NCBI GenBank assembly: GCA_965218235.1 | Contig: OZ244595.1 | Coordinates: 62,001-126,000, forward strand | Direction: 5' to 3' | Length of the DNA: 64,000 nt | From: CADCWK01 sp965218235 | GTDB lineage: Bacteria; Chloroflexota; Chloroflexia; Thermomicrobiales; UBA6265 | Part shown: positions 63,360-64,000 of the stretch, piece after piece | How positions within the stretch are numbered: position 1 is the stretch's first letter | Layout of the letters: each line of letters starts with the position of its first letter | Program-made: the position numbers and the translations under genes | The notes under the pieces: model-generated | The model's database searches: none | The model's input: only the letters and a program-made list of their open reading frames with translations | Told to the model about the DNA's origin: nothing

Positions 63360-63899
63360 ATGCCAGCTATCCTCTCCTCAACGATCGGATGGACGCGGTC
63401 GCGCGTTCTGATCCTTCTTGCGGTCGCGGCGATGGTCCTTGCCGGGCTTGGTTCCCCGGCGCTCGGGGCGCAACCCGACTCCACTCCGGTTCCTGGCGGC
63501 GTCGTCCGGGAAGTGCTCTCGTCGGGCGACCCGGCCAGCGCCCCGGGCGATGTCCTGGAACTCGTCCGGTACACCATCCCGGCCGGCACCAGACTCCCAG
63601 CCCATACCCATCCCGGAATGCAGGTCGCCCAGATCGTCTCCGGCACCCTCTCCTACACCGTCCTCGAAGGGACGGTCCCGGTCACCCGGGCCGCCAGCGG
63701 GATGGTCGAGTCGGTGACGGCGGGAAGCGGCGAGGTCGAAATCAACCCGGGCGACTCGTTCTACGAGGCCGAGGGGGTCATCCACTTCGGCCAGAACGCT
63801 GGAACCGAGCCGGTGGTAATCCTGGTCGCCTCGCTCTTCGAGATCGGGATGCCGCCCGCCCACCTTGTCGGAACGCCCGTCGCGACGCCGGCCGCTTAG
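63360..63899 (+). CDS. secreted cupin-domain protein
   Basis: A 179-residue protein with a signal peptide (LILLAVAAMVLAGLGSPALG, cleavage near ALG-AQ) and one cupin barrel. Cupin motif 1 contains IPAGTRLPAHTHPGMQVAQI with His-x-His, and motif 2 is GEVEINPGDSFYEAEGVIHF. A short Ala/Pro/Thr tail follows. Metal binding is likely; function unknown. AGGAG lies eight bases before the ATG. Confidence 0.85.
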   Translation: MPAILSSTIGWTRSRVLILLAVAAMVLAGLGSPALGAQPDSTPVPGGVVREVLSSGDPASAPGDVLELVRYTIPAGTRLPAHTHPGMQVAQIVSGTLSYTVLEGTVPVTRAASGMVESVTAGSGEVEINPGDSFYEAEGVIHFGQNAGTEPVVILVASLFEIGMPPAHLVGTPVATPAA

Positions 63900-63933
63900 C
63901 GATCGTCGTCGCGCGCGGAGCCCATCTCGCGGG

Positions 63934-63972
63934 GGAGTGAGCTACCGCGTCGCTGGCCCGATCCGGCCGCCG
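63934..63972. repeat. dispersed intergenic repeat, copy 3
   Basis: A block beginning GGAGTGAGCTACCGCGTCGC and continuing TGGCCCGATCCGGCCGCC. It aligns to the repeat at 25558-25604 with only a few changes. It lies after the cupin gene, near the window end. Confidence 0.6.
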
Positions 63973-64000
63973 AGCCGGTCTCGATGAACAACCGGTCACC

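Overview
The window is a contiguous, gene-dense, GC-rich stretch that I read as Chloroflexota, most likely the Thermomicrobia/Thermomicrobiales lineage. The reasons are the strong G/C third-position bias, secreted proteins with long TATP/PTE/SPSP-type low-complexity linkers, a Gram-positive-like LexA box (GAAC-N4-GTTC), short GTAGGGGCGAT intergenic repeats, a T-box riboswitch, a sortase-like C-terminal tail and a ferrochelatase with iron-sulfur-type cysteines. This is inference: no rRNA or tRNA gene was seen that could settle the taxonomy.

Layout. 1-1600: decayed sugar-uptake locus (GntR stub, one intact MalG-type permease, the tail of a MalF-type permease), facing a Gfo/Idh/MocA dehydrogenase. 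2.9-6.7 kb: secreted SIMPL protein, msrB/msrA repair operon, and recA with a LexA-like box. 6.9-16.5 kb: two large secreted proteins, a subtilase with a TP-rich linker and a 2,204-residue surface protein built from about 17 prealbumin-like repeats. 17.3-23.2 kb: aromatic amino acid block (trpB-trpA, pentapeptide protein, chorismate mutase, DAHP synthase, DUF4352-like secreted protein). 23.8-34.3 kb: catabolic and housekeeping genes (cupredoxin, IclR regulator with a palindromic operator, sugar isomerase, GH172/DUF2961 protein, VOC protein, amidohydrolase, esterase, methyltransferase), then a LexA-box-led pair (73-residue protein plus HicB/DinB-like protein). 34.3-37.1 kb: two-component system and a Tat-exported protein. 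37.2-49 kb: APH-like kinase plus amidohydrolase, GNAT, ferrochelatase, ABC-2 exporter, LLM oxidoreductase, SDR, MFS exporter. 49-54.1 kb: formyltransferase-like protein, S9 peptidase, radC and a DtxR/MntR regulator. 54.3-58.3 kb: heavy-metal island (ArsR/CadC-type sensor, P1B ATPase, frameshifted CDF transporter). 58.4-60.1 kb: a T-box with an Asp (GAC) specifier leading an archaeal-type aspartyl-tRNA synthetase gene interrupted by an in-frame TAG. 60.5-63.9 kb: SDR, aldo/keto reductase, ThuA-like protein, secreted cupin.

The most notable items are the LexA-box-controlled small protein/DinB-like pair, the T-box/amber-interrupted aspS, the giant repeat protein with paired cysteines and Asp-rich loops, and small intergenic repeat families. 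Several genes are broken (GntR stub, permease tail, RecQ-like remnant, CDF frameshift, aspS amber), so local gene decay or sequence error is a recurring theme.
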